From NCBI GenBank assembly GCA_003024785.1, contig PUQB01000155.1:215329-279328 (forward strand): a stretch of DNA of 64,000 bases, written 5' to 3'. The position numbers and the translations under genes are program-made. Below are positions 11,292 to 20,831 of the stretch, piece by piece. Each line of letters starts with the position of its first letter. Within the stretch, counting starts at the first letter, position 1. Origin of the DNA: Selaginella tamariscina (lineage: Eukaryota > Streptophyta > Lycopodiopsida > Selaginellales > Selaginellaceae). The notes beneath the pieces are model-generated. The model was not told where the DNA came from. It searched no databases and saw only the letters and a program-made list of their open reading frames with translations.

Positions 11292-13308
11292 TTAAAGTCG
11301 TGGTACTTGGATGGTAGAGAAGAAGGAGAAAGGAGAAGGAGTAGGCGAAGGAGATTGAAAAACAGGAGAGTCAGACACAGGAAAGGTAGAAGAGGACGTA
11401 GGAGTTACTTGAAAGGCAAAAAGGTGGAAAGGAGCAGGATCAGTGGTAAGTTCATGCATGGTAGTGGTAAGAAACTCGGAGAGGAGCAGAGGGAGCTGTG
11501 ACTGAAAAAGAGGAAGGATCTTGGGGGGTGGAACAGAGCAGAGTAACAAAAGAGGCAGGATTGGAGAAACCTGTGTGGATGTTGACGAGTGTACAGGATT
11601 GGAAGAATCCTGTACAGAAGTCCGTGGTTGCACAGGAGTGAGGAGCCTGTGAGTGTGCTGACGAACCAACAGGAGGTGGATCCTGTTGAGGAGGAACCTT
11701 CGACACTGATACAGGATTGGAAGAACCCTGTACAGGACCGCAAACTTACAGGAGTGGAGAGAGCCTGCGGATGTGCTGAGGAACTGACATGAGGTGAATC
11801 CTGCAGGAGTCTTCAACACTGGTACAGGAACAGGCACGGTCAATCCTGTAGCTTGTACTGCCTCAGACACCAAGGATGTATCCTGCACGCAGGAAGGTAC
11901 AGGATTGATCCTGGCTGCTGGAGAGGAAAACGTGAGCGTCCTAGACCTCCAGTCGATCTGCGGATTTGCAACAACGAACCATGGCATGCCAAAAATGATG
12001 GGAGTCGACCGAGTCTTGATCAAGTTGAAGGAAATCGAACAGTTGAATGCACCATGACTGCAAGAGAGAGGTGTGGTAGCGTGGGTAACTGCGCCAGAAG
12101 CAATCAAACGACCATCGGCCACCTCTACAGGAACTGCACGCTTCAACTTCACCACCGGAATGCCATGCTGAGCTGCAAAAGTGTCATCCATGAAACATGC
12201 ATTTGCACCAGTGTCTAACAGGGCAAACTCCTTGAGCTCTCGATTATTGAGGCGAATGTGTACAGGAAACTTGAGTGATGGAATGGTATGAGCAGCACCA
12301 ATGGAGCCTGCACCTACGTCCAACTTCGCGGCTCCTAGACGAAGTGGACATTGAAGTTTTCCGACTGAACTTCAGCTTCGGCTTCACGCGTCTTGAACTT
12401 CTGGCTTTATTAGGACATTCCGCCACCTTGTGTCCTGCTGCACCACAATACAAGCATAGGTTCTCACCCGACGACGTTGCTTCTCAGCAGTTGAAAGTGG
12501 GCCACGCTTGGATTGTTAACCTCCATAGGAACTGCTCCAGAAGGTGTCGTAGGAACATGTGCTACGGCTACAGGATTGGTTGGCAGGAACTGCTGACGGA
12601 ATTTTTCCTGACGGCGCTCGAACAAACGGTTGTCGCAGCGAACGGCCTGTTGCATGATCTCCGCTAACGTTTGAGCATCCGGTAACGTAAGGAGAAGGTC
12701 CTTCACATCATCCCTCAGCCCAAAACGGAAAGTGTTCGATCAATGCAGTCTCGTCCCATGGAATGTTCGTGCACAATTGCTGGAATTCGGATGCATAAAC
12801 GGAAGCTGGTCTGGATCCTTGTGTGAGCCTCCGTAACTTGTGCATGCAGAACGGTACTTATCAGGATCTCCAAACAGGCTTCAAAGGCAGCCACGAAACC
12901 TTCAAAGTCTTCCATCAATGGGTCGTCACGCTCCAGCAAGGGAGCAACCCAAGCTCGTGGAGATCCACTTAGTAAGGATGCCAAAAGGCCAACCTTTTGT
13001 GCATCCGTCGAGTAGCGGCGTGGTTGCATGCGGATCAAGAGCCGGATCTGATTCAGGAAACCTTGGAAATCGGCACGGTTGCCACTGAACTTCTCTGGCA
13101 TGCTGATCTTCGGCTCCGGAGAAAAGTTCGATGAAGAAGGAACCACCGATGCCTGAGAGAGAGCCTGCGCAGCAGCCTTGGAGGATGCATCAGCAGCTGC
13201 ATGTGCCGCATGGGTGGAGCCTTGCAGATCGGTGACCACTTGGCGCAAAGTGGCCAGCTCATGAAGCAACATTTGGTGCTCGCGTTGAAAGTGCTCAAAA
13301 TCAGCCAT
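11292..13308 (-). pseudogene. Gag, zinc knuckle and protease of the chromovirus (frameshifted)
   Basis: Gag starts at 13308 (MADFEHFQREHQ) with a coiled-coil N-terminus and a retrotransposon Gag core (MPEKFSGNRADFQGFL, WVAPLLE). It is broken near 12850 and 12715. The zinc knuckle YCGAAGHKVAECPNK is near 12410-12453. The aspartic protease carries ALLDTGANACFMD near 12200. The stretch 11292-11900 is a Ser/Pro/Thr-rich linker full of TACAGG words. Confidence 0.85.
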
Positions 13309-13390
13309 GATCTTATGAAAGAAAGAAAGGAGAAAAACGAAGGAAAAGAATCAAGGAAAAAAAGTAGCTGGGAAACGAGAGCTATGAAAG

Positions 13391-13403
13391 CAGTTACTAT
13401 CAA
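13391..13403 (-). other. Primer-binding site, complementary to own LTR
   Basis: Two bases inside the 5' LTR the sense strand reads TTGATAGTAACTG. It does not start with the TGG usual for tRNA-primed elements. It is the exact 13-base reverse complement of a sense LTR sequence at 13695-13707 (and 8077-8089). That LTR site begins about 30 bases after a TATA-like ATAAAAG, where transcription should start. This is the arrangement of Tf1/sushi elements, which prime from the 5' end of their own RNA. Confidence 0.7.
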
Positions 13404-13405
13404 AC

Positions 13406-13960
13406 TGTCAAGCCACGATCCAGGAACCAGGAAGCAAGTAGGATTCCAGGGACAGGAAGGCTTGACTCAGGAACAGGACGGATCCAGGACAGGATAGGAC
13501 CGGGAGCAGATAGAGAATAGGAACTGGGATCAGGAATCAGGAGTAGGACAGGATCAGGAGCGAGACAGGAACAGGACAGGATCAGGAGCAAGACAGGAAC
13601 AGATAGGATCCAGGAGAGGACAAGAGCAGGAGGCAAAGGAGCAAGACAAGACAAGAGCAAGACAAGAACAAGAATGATCGTAGAAAGACTGGTGTTGATA
13701 GTAACTGATTGTACAACAATTAGGTCGGAGCTTTTATGCTCACAACTCCAAGCTAATCTAGTCATGAGCTAAGAATAGTGTCCCTTATCCTCTAGGCATA
13801 TCCTGTAGCATATCCTATAGGCATATCCTATAGGAATATCCTATAGGTATATCCTGTAGGAATATCCTGCAGGCATATCCTGTAACCCGTATCCTGTATC
13901 CGAAATCCTGCATCCTGTATCCTGTATCCGAAATCCTGTATCCTGTATCGGGTTGTGACA
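13406..13960 (-). repeat. 5' LTR of the chromovirus
   Basis: 555 bp. Nearly the same as the LTR at 7779-8342 but lacking about eight to ten 1-4-base pieces between 13480 and 13620, with only a few substitutions. Sense TATA-like box at 13731-13737; predicted RNA start near 13706. Confidence 0.92.
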
Positions 13961-14318
13961 GAGCTCGGCCAGCATTGGCCGAGCTCATGGGGCAACAGAA
14001 AGCCCGGCAGCAGTAGCTGCCGGGCTTTCTGCCGCCCCTGGTTGGGATGGCTTGAGCTCGGCCAGCATTGGCCGAGCTCATGGGGCAACAGAAAGCCCGG
14101 CAGCAGTAGCTGCCGGGCTTTCTGCCCCCCTAGTTGGGATGGCTTGAGCTCGGCCAGCATTGGTCGAGCTCATGGGGCGGCCCAAAGCCTGGCAGTTACT
14201 ACTGTCGGGCTTTCTGCCGCCCCTGGCTGGGCTGGCTTGAGCTCGGCCAACATTGGCCGAGCTCATGGGGCAGCCCAAAGCCCGGCAGCAACTGCTACCA
14301 GGCTTTCTACCTCCCCTG
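13961..14318 (+). repeat. GC-rich coding minisatellite (right part)
   Basis: Continuation of the 7343-7778 array after the chromovirus, with about 3.5 units having the same paired dyads. The last unit leads directly into the unique part of ORF1 (14319 onward). Confidence 0.85.
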
Positions 14319-15342
14319 GCCACCCACGAAGCCCAGCAGCAAGTGAAAGAACTCGGGCTAGGTCAGCTAGGTATGTCCGGTCGAGGAGACAACAACAATC
14401 TTCAAGGGTGGTGGGCGAAACAATTGACATTGGTGAAAATGAGGGCGAGGGCCAGGGTTTTGAAGAAACTTCACATGAGATTGAGGGGCAAGCAAGAAGC
14501 AAACGGCCTCGGTCTCGGAATTGGACAATGGACGAGACAAAGACGCTTGTGGAGTTGAAACGACAAGAGTTCATGGCCAGGTTACAGATGTCAACTAGGC
14601 AACTTGTCAGTGTAACAGCAAATGCACGTTGGAGACAGATTGCAAAAGAAATGCAAGCACAAGGTTTCGACGATCGTGATGGAGAACAATGTCGTAAGAA
14701 GTGGGAGAATTTAATCAACGATTATAAAGTTATTCACGACCACAACAGGAAGTCGGGAGCTGCTGCATATTCAAGCTTGTCGAATCTAGAGAAACGACGC
14801 CTTAGATTGCCAAACATGGACTTGGACCTGTTTGATTTATTGGATTCATTTCAAAGTGACCGAAGCTGCATGACGCCCCAACACGTAAACGACTCTGAAA
14901 ATGATCCACCGATGACTCCAGTTTCACAAACAACTTCCACAAGTGCACCTTTGACTACTGATCACTCAGATGATGATGAAGATGGTGTCACTGTGACGAG
15001 AAGGCAAGCGAAGAAGGGAAAGTCTAGTTTGGTTGAAGCGGTTAATGAAGGTACAAATGTACTTCGAGTCCAGGTTGAGATGAGGAGCCGCCAATTTGAG
15101 AGGACAGTAGAGTTGAGGGAAAAGAACGCTTCTATTGAGAAGTTCGCATTGGCTATGACACGAATTGCTGATCACATTTGTGGACATGGCAACAAAGACT
15201 AGATTAGCATGGGTGCATGTAGGTTTCATATATTTATCATTTGCAAGCTTTTATTTGAATTATGTTAATGCATTTTTGTTTGTTATTTATAATATCGATT
15301 ATATTATTTTTTCAGGACCGTTTAATAGGATTAGCCTCAACC

Positions 15343-16724
15343 ATGGCTGGAGATTTTTTTGTTCAATTCATCATGAACGACTCGGATTCTGATTCGGATG
15401 CTGAAGATGAAGAACGTGACAATTCAGATGATGATGATGCAGTAGTTCAGTACATGCGGAGGTCAACACAAGCTGCAATTGATAGGTCTTCTCCTTCACA
15501 ATGGGTTTGACTACGGAGTGAGGCATGGTGGGACACTTTTATGATGTCACACTACGATGATGAGAGGTGGATAAAACTTCTTCGAATGTCACGGAGAACC
15601 TTTGTTATGATTTGTAATGTATTAGAGGATGACATCTCAAGGCAGGATACCCACTACAGAGAAGCTGTACGAGTGGATATTAGAGTTGGAGCTACACTTT
15701 GGAAGATGGTGAGAAACAGTGACTACATGGACATTGGTGAGAGGTTTGCTATTGGAACTTCGATTGTTATGGCTGTGTTTGTAGAGACAACAACAGCTAT
15801 TTGTCGACGTTTCTGGTATAAGGTGGCATTTCCATCGACGAAAAATGAGGTTCGTGAGATGGCACATGAGTTCCAAGATGTGACACACACTCATTTACCA
15901 AATGTTGTGGGGGCCATAGATTGCACACATGTGGAGATACTTCAACCTTCTACAAATGACCGGACGGACTACTTTAATAGGAAGCAACGGAATAGCATCA
16001 TTGTGCAAGGGGTTGTTGATGCACATAAGAGGTTTATAAATGTGAATGCTGGATGGCCAGGTGAGTAAGTTACATTCATTTTGATTATGTTTGTGTAATG
16101 TTTTGGTATTTGCAGGTAGCGTGCATGATATGCGAGTTTGGAAGAATTGCTCACTTCATCAAAAGATCATTGATGGGGTTTATCTTCATGGACCTTTGGA
16201 GGCTGCTCATGTTGATTTCGTGAAGCCTTATATTGTGGGTGATAAAGGATACCAATTACAACCATTTTTAATGGTCCCATACACAGGCATGTAAAGTTAA
16301 TATATTTATAACATATTTAACTTAAGTTTTTATAGGTGTTCATCTTAATCTTAGTCAGGAGACTTTCAACAAGGAGCTTACTAAAGCACGATTGGTGGTT
16401 GAGCAAGCATTTGGCCTTTTAAAGCAAAAATTTCGTTGCCTTGATTATAAGTTGAGAGTCCACCTTCCACACATTCCGAATACTGTGAGTGCTTGTGTTA
16501 CTCTCCACAATATCCTCATTGATGAGGGCGAAGTGAATTATGAGGCAACTTTACGAGCAAGGGAGCGAAGAATTCGGCGACGTCAAGAAAGAGGAGATTG
16601 GGTGGAGTATGATAAACCTTCACAAGATCCTCGAGAACTTGGTGAGGTAACTACACATGCTCGCACTATTAGATCAGCTCTTGAAGCTCATCTTATTTTT
16701 GGGACGCCATTTGTTAGGCATTAA
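15343..16724 (+). pseudogene. Harbinger DDE transposase (one in-frame stop)
   Basis: Exons 15343-16060, 16116-16286 and 16336-16724; the second intron uses a GC-AG pair (ACAG/GCATGT). The catalytic triad is visible: GAIDCTHVEI (first D), VGDKGYQL (second D), VVEQAFGLLKQKF (E), as in the DDE_Tnp_4 nuclease of PIF/Harbinger. The N-terminus is acidic (SDSDSDAEDEERDNSDDDD). A TGA at 15508-15510 interrupts an otherwise open frame; similarity resumes at once with LRSEAWWDTF. A single CGA-to-TGA change would explain it. It lies 140 bp after ORF1 on the same strand, as in autonomous elements. Confidence 0.9.
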
Positions 16725-17578
16725 TTTGGAAATTGTTAATTTATGTTTTCTTTATTATTATTTTTTGTTTTACCACAATAAATATCATGTGTTAAAGATA
16801 AACGTGAAATATGAAAAAGGATGTATACTAGAAATAAAATATATTTAGTATTTTTTTGTTAAATAAATAAAAATATGAAATGTAAATACATGTATACGCA
16901 CATGCATATGTATATATAATATTTTTCATGAAGTTTTTACTTGTTTAAACATATCCAAAATATATAAAATTTAATTATCTATAGAATGTACCCATATACA
17001 ATATTATATATAAGTATATAATTTCATCTCACCATATTTTTTATTTTTTATAATAAGTAAAATTACTTTAAATGTTAATAAAAATTAAGGATGCACATAT
17101 TATTTAAATAATAAATATTATAAATATATTTTAAAGTGGTTAAAAATATTTATTACAAATTGAAAATAGATTTTTATTGCAAATTGAAAATTATTTAAAA
17201 ATATTTATTATAACTTGACATAATAATGTTATATGAAATGTAGATATGTTAAGTTCATTAAAAATAATTAAGTTAATAATCTTAACTTAAATGTAAATAT
17301 AAGTATATTATATTAAGGGCAATATTCGAATTCATGGCCCTTAATATTTTTACTTAAGTATCTATGCGAATCCATTGCCCTTAACACAATCCCTTAATTT
17401 AAGTAAAAAGGTTAAGGGTTGATGAGTGCGAATCAATTACCCTTAACAAATTCCCTTAATTTAAGTTAAGGGTTGGTACGAATCCAAAACCCTTAACTTC
17501 TCTTCTTAAGGGAGAGTTGGTGCGAATCAAATGCACCCTTAACTTTTACTTAACTTATGCATGCTAAATTAAGTTAAG
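16725..17578 (+). repeat. Right subterminal region of Harbinger A
   Basis: AT-rich 3' flank of the transposase, ending with many CCCTTAA/TTAAGGG words. It matches 18390-19020 of element B closely. It lacks its terminal TIR: the sequence passes at about 17578 straight into a left end. Confidence 0.8.
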
Positions 17579-19047
17579 TGGGCTTAAGTAAGGGAAAATG
17601 GATTCATACTCGCTCTTAAGTTGAGTAACCACTTACTTAACTTTTTTAAGGGTTTGACCACTAAGGGAATTGAATTCGCACCTGCCCTTAACTTAAGAAG
17701 CCACTTACTTAAGATTTTTTAGGGGTTTGACTACTAATGGCATGCTTTCGCAATCTTCCCTTAACTTAATTTAAGGGAACAGTGAAAATTTGCAAAGAAA
17801 ATTTAAGGGAGGTGGGGGGGTCCCCTAGCCACCCTTAACGACCCACGAGGCTCGCCACCTTTTTCACCATCTTTAAAATAAAATAAAAAAATAAAATTTT
17901 ACATGCGTAATGTGCATTTTTTAATGTAAAATATATATTTATATTTTATATTTTTATTTTAACATATATAATTAAAATTAAATAAATAATAATATGAATT
18001 TCTCATTATTCTTAGTATATTCTTAGTATATTTGAAGTATATTCTTTTTTGCCCTAATTTCTGTAGGTTTTTGCACATCGGGAAAGAAGATGTTTCTGCG
18101 GCGCATCAAGAGGCAGCCATAGAGACTACTAGGTTCACCATTCAAGGTCAAGGGGCAGCTCAAAGCCCGACTGCAACTGCTGTCGGGCTTTCAGCCGCCC
18201 CTGGTTGCGATGGCACGAGCTCGATCAGCATTGGCCGAGCTCATGTGCCGGCCGAAAGCCCGGCAGCAATTGCTGCCGGGCGCATTGGCCGAGCTCATGA
18301 GGCAATAGAAAGCCCGGCAGCTGCAGCCCCTAGTTGGGTTGGCTTGAGCTCAGCCAGTGGCCGAGCTCATGAGGCAGTAGAAAGCCCGACAACAATATTT
18401 TTCATGAAGTTTTTATTTGTTTAAACATATCTAAAATATATAAAATTTAATTATCTATAAAATGTACCCATGTACAATATTATATATAAGTATATAATTT
18501 TATCTCACCATATTTTATTTTTTTATAATAAGTAAAATTACTTTAAATGTTAAAAATTAAGGATGCACATATTATTTAAATCATAAATATTATAAATATA
18601 TTTTAAAGTGATTAAAAATATTTATTACAAATTGAAAATTATTTAAAAATATTCATTATAACTTGACATAATAATGTTAAATTAAATGTAGATATGTTAA
18701 GTTCATTAAAAATAATTAAATTAATAATCTTAACTTAAATGTAAATAAAAAGCATATTATATTAAGGAGAATATTCAAATTCATGGTTCTTAATATTTTT
18801 ATTATAAGTATCTATGCGAATCCATTGCCCTTAACATAATCCTTTAATTTAAGTAAAAAAAGTTAAGAATTGATGAGTGTGAATCAATTGCCCTTAACAA
18901 ATTTCCTTAATTTAAATTAAGGGTTAGTATGAATCTAAAACCCTTAACTTCTCTTTTAAAGGGAGAGTTGGTGCGAATCAAATGCACCCTTAACTTTTAT
19001 TTAACTTATGCATGCTAAGTTAAGTTAAGTGTGATGCGAAACGACCC
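17579..19047 (+). mobile_element. MITE-like deletion derivative, Harbinger B
   Basis: Left end matches 6658-7400 of element A but without the outer ~25 bp. It keeps the ORF1 second-exon start (AHQEAAIET) and part of the minisatellite (18125-18389), then jumps at 18389 to sequence equal to 16918 onward of element A and runs to the intact right TIR. ORF1 body and transposase are lost, so it is non-autonomous. Confidence 0.85.
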
Positions 19048-19050
19048 TCA

Positions 19051-19505
19051 ATGCAATAGTTGAAATATTGGTGAAATATAGAAAGAATATTAATATTTTG
19101 CAAGTATAAGGTATTTAACTACATAATTCAGAAATATGTTTTCATATACAACTATATCATGTCATTTCAGGTCACATTAGATGCTTTGGAGCTTACCAGT
19201 TTACAATTTGTAATATACTTGAATAGTATATATTTTTAACACTTCTGATATACGTATAAATAGTAACATTATAAATTGTAATAGAAATTTATTTGAAAAA
19301 TTATAGTCTTTCCATTATTATTAATTATTTAATTAGTATTAATTAAATATATAATTAATGCGAATTGTCTGAAATAGTATCTATTAAATATTAATTAATA
19401 TTTTTATTAATAAATACGAGTCTACACAATATTTTAGAACCAAGCGTGTACACACATAGGGAAAGAATCGATAAAGGCACATTTAAAGGTTAACCAAAAT
19501 TAGGG
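19051..19505. other. Intergenic, Harbinger to eIF5
   Basis: AT-rich; no gene or repeat seen beyond the short resumption of direct repeat B. Confidence 0.6.
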
Positions 19506-19535
19506 TATAAAAGCCAAGCTTCCATTCTAGGGTTT
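19506..19535 (+). promoter_or_regulatory. TATA box and telo-box of eIF5
   Basis: TATAAAA at 19506-19512, then CTAGGGTTT (telo-box, reverse of AAACCCTA) at 19527-19535, just before the ATG at 19548. Telo-boxes are common in plant genes of the translation apparatus. Confidence 0.6.
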
Positions 19536-19547
19536 CTCATTGCAAGC

Positions 19548-20723
19548 ATGGCTTTAAGGAACATAGGAGCTAGCAACAGCAAGGACGCTTTCTATAGGTA
19601 CAAGATGCCCAAGCTGGCGACAAAGATAGAGGGCAAGGGCAACGGAATCAAGACCAACATCGTCAACCTGGTCGATGTTGCCAAAGCCTTAAACCGAGAT
19701 CCGCTGCAGGTGATCAAGTACTTCGGCTCCGAGCTCGGAGCACTGTCCACGTACGACAAGAAGAAGAACATCTCCATCGTGAACGGCGCGCACGAGAATT
19801 CAGTATTGGTCGATCTCCTGGAGAGATTCATCACCAAGTATGTCTGCTGCTACACTTGTAAGAATCCAGAAACGCAGGTTGTCATACATAAGATTATCAA
19901 GCTCCAGTGTGCTGCCTGCGGGTTTGAGTCGGAAGTGGGGCTTCTCGAGGACGATAAGGTACTGAAGAAACTGGGTGATGCCATAGCAAAGAAGAGCAAA
20001 ACGAAGGAGCAGAAGAAGAAACAAGTTACTGATCAGGAGAAGGCGATTAAGCAGGTCAATAAGAGACCGAGCAAGGAGTCCGAGTCTGACGATACAGACT
20101 GCAGTGTGGAGGGTGCAAGGAAGCGGACCAAGGAGAAGGCGATTAAGCAGGTGAAGAAGAGACCGAGCAAGGAGTCCGAGGATGACGATGAGGACAGTGT
20201 GGTATGGCAGACAGACTGCAGTGTGGAGGGTGCGAGGCAGCGGATGATGGAGCAACTTACAGACAGTATTAGTAACATGGTCGTGGTGGACAAGGCCGTG
20301 GAGCAGCATGATAAGATGGTACAGGAGCTTAAGGAGAAACTCTGCACGGGTGCAGGCGCGTCCGAGATTGTCGAGAGTTTGGAGCAGTCACAGGAAGCAG
20401 TAAACGCCTACATCGAGGCGTTGTTCGAAGAGAAGGATATGCTGAAGACGGCGAGGGGGAATCGGAAGGAATATCTCGCTGTACTTGCTGGGGACAAGCG
20501 CGACCAGAAGAAGCTGCTCGTGGGATTGGAGATGTACTGTAGAGCACGCCCTGCAGCGTGCAAGCAGCTGGTTGTGCTTCTTAAGGAGCTGTACGACAGA
20601 GACGTGCTCGAGGAGGAGTGTATATGTGTGTGGTTTAGAGGGTTAAAGAGTGAGGTTAGCAAGCCTGTTATGGACTGTGTGAGGCCTCTTGTGGAGTGGC
20701 TTGAGAATGCCGAGGAGGAATGA
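19548..20723 (+). CDS. Translation initiation factor eIF5
   Basis: GTPase-activating protein for eIF2 in start-codon selection. It is one unbroken 391-residue frame with no intron. The N-terminal eIF2B/5 domain (about 10-130) shows FYRYKMPKL with the catalytic arginine, EGKGNGIKT and VDVAKALNRDP. The C4 zinc finger is CYTCKNPET...LQCAACGFE. A charged linker holds two copies of EKAIKQVxKRPSKESE. The C-terminal W2 domain (about 240-391) has helices and an acidic aromatic end (LVEWLENAEEE) that contacts eIF2-beta and eIF3. The length is close to plant eIF5 (about 430). Start: first ATG after the TATA and telo-box. It contrasts with neighbours in lacking introns and frame breaks. Confidence 0.95.
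   Translation: MALRNIGASNSKDAFYRYKMPKLATKIEGKGNGIKTNIVNLVDVAKALNRDPLQVIKYFGSELGALSTYDKKKNISIVNGAHENSVLVDLLERFITKYVCCYTCKNPETQVVIHKIIKLQCAACGFESEVGLLEDDKVLKKLGDAIAKKSKTKEQKKKQVTDQEKAIKQVNKRPSKESESDDTDCSVEGARKRTKEKAIKQVKKRPSKESEDDDEDSVVWQTDCSVEGARQRMMEQLTDSISNMVVVDKAVEQHDKMVQELKEKLCTGAGASEIVESLEQSQEAVNAYIEALFEEKDMLKTARGNRKEYLAVLAGDKRDQKKLLVGLEMYCRARPAACKQLVVLLKELYDRDVLEEECICVWFRGLKSEVSKPVMDCVRPLVEWLENAEEE
20038..20245 (+). repeat. In-frame tandem duplication in the eIF5 linker
   Basis: The stretch starting GAGAAGGCGATTAAGCAGGT at 20038 recurs at about 20133, followed in both by ACAGACTGCAGTGTGGAGGG. The second copy carries an extra acidic insert. The duplication keeps the reading frame. Confidence 0.85.
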
Positions 20724-20750
20724 GTTTAACGTTCCTTTACTAAATATAAG

Positions 20751-20753
<3 letters not shown>

Positions 20754-20793
<40 letters not shown>
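20754..20793. repeat. (AT)n microsatellite
   Basis: About 40 bp of TA repeats just after the eIF5 stop. Confidence 0.9.
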
Positions 20794-20796
<3 letters not shown>

Positions 20797-20831
20797 TCAT
20801 CGTAAATTATGTATTTGTAAAACAAGCTTAA

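Larger units (their letters stand above)
7779..13960 (-). mobile_element. Ty3/gypsy chromovirus, nested in Harbinger ORF1
   Basis: LTRs at 7779-8342 and 13406-13960, both TG...CA, flanked by the 5-bp duplication GAGCT (7774-7778 and 13961-13965). Internal genes run on the minus strand in the order gag, protease, reverse transcriptase, RNase H, integrase, chromodomain, which is the Ty3/gypsy order; the chromodomain makes it a chromovirus. The coding region is split by many frameshifts, so as sequenced it cannot make one polyprotein. The LTRs match closely except for small deletions, most in the right LTR, which suggests a young insertion. Primer-binding site, polypurine tract and self-priming are described in separate entries. 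Confidence 0.92.
7257..15202 (+). pseudogene. Harbinger ORF1, Myb/SANT-like (interrupted)
   Basis: Short first exon 7257-7280 (MAEEQADQ), an intron to 7336, then an exon that stays in frame through a GC-rich minisatellite. The chromovirus (7779-13960) interrupts it. The frame resumes at 13961 and runs to the stop at 15200-15202 without further breaks. The C-terminal ~270 residues hold a basic segment (KRPRSRNWTMDETKTLVELK), aromatic and helical residues typical of a SANT/trihelix DNA-binding fold (WRQIAKEM, CRKKWENLINDYK), an acidic linker (DHSDDDEDG) and a final helix. In autonomous PIF/Harbinger elements this protein helps the transposase bind DNA and enter the nucleus. The N-terminal repeats of about 32 residues per unit are unusual. 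Without the chromovirus the reading frame appears open. Confidence 0.8.
6634..19047. mobile_element. Composite PIF/Harbinger transposon with nested chromovirus
   Basis: Starts GGGTCGTTTCGCACCACACT and ends with the inverted form (GTGTGATGCGAAACGACCC), so the TIRs are intact. The target-site duplication is TTA at 6631-6633 and TCA (one change) at 19048-19050; copy A of the flanking repeat supplies the empty site. A 3-bp TTA duplication plus a Myb/SANT-like ORF1 and a DDE nuclease are the hallmarks of PIF/Harbinger. Internally there are two elements: A (6634 to about 17578, full length, carrying the chromovirus) and B (about 17579-19047, a MITE-like deletion derivative). No TIRs remain at their junction. 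Confidence 0.88.

Noticed and set aside
8354..13308. Chromovirus as a currently active element
   Set aside because: LTRs are alike, but the reading frames are broken many times as sequenced; activity cannot be claimed unless the breaks prove to be sequence errors.
7343..14318. Regular palindromic array as a CRISPR
   Set aside because: Units are contiguous without unique spacers, the array is coding, and the DNA is eukaryotic.
13955..15202. A free-standing 415-residue protein beginning inside the minisatellite
   Set aside because: Its beginning is the downstream remainder of ORF1 cut off by the chromovirus; the original start is at 7257.
16725..19020. CCCTTAA-rich DNA as interstitial telomeric repeats
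   Set aside because: The plant telomere unit is CCCTAAA in tandem; here CCCTTAA words are dispersed and confined to transposon ends.
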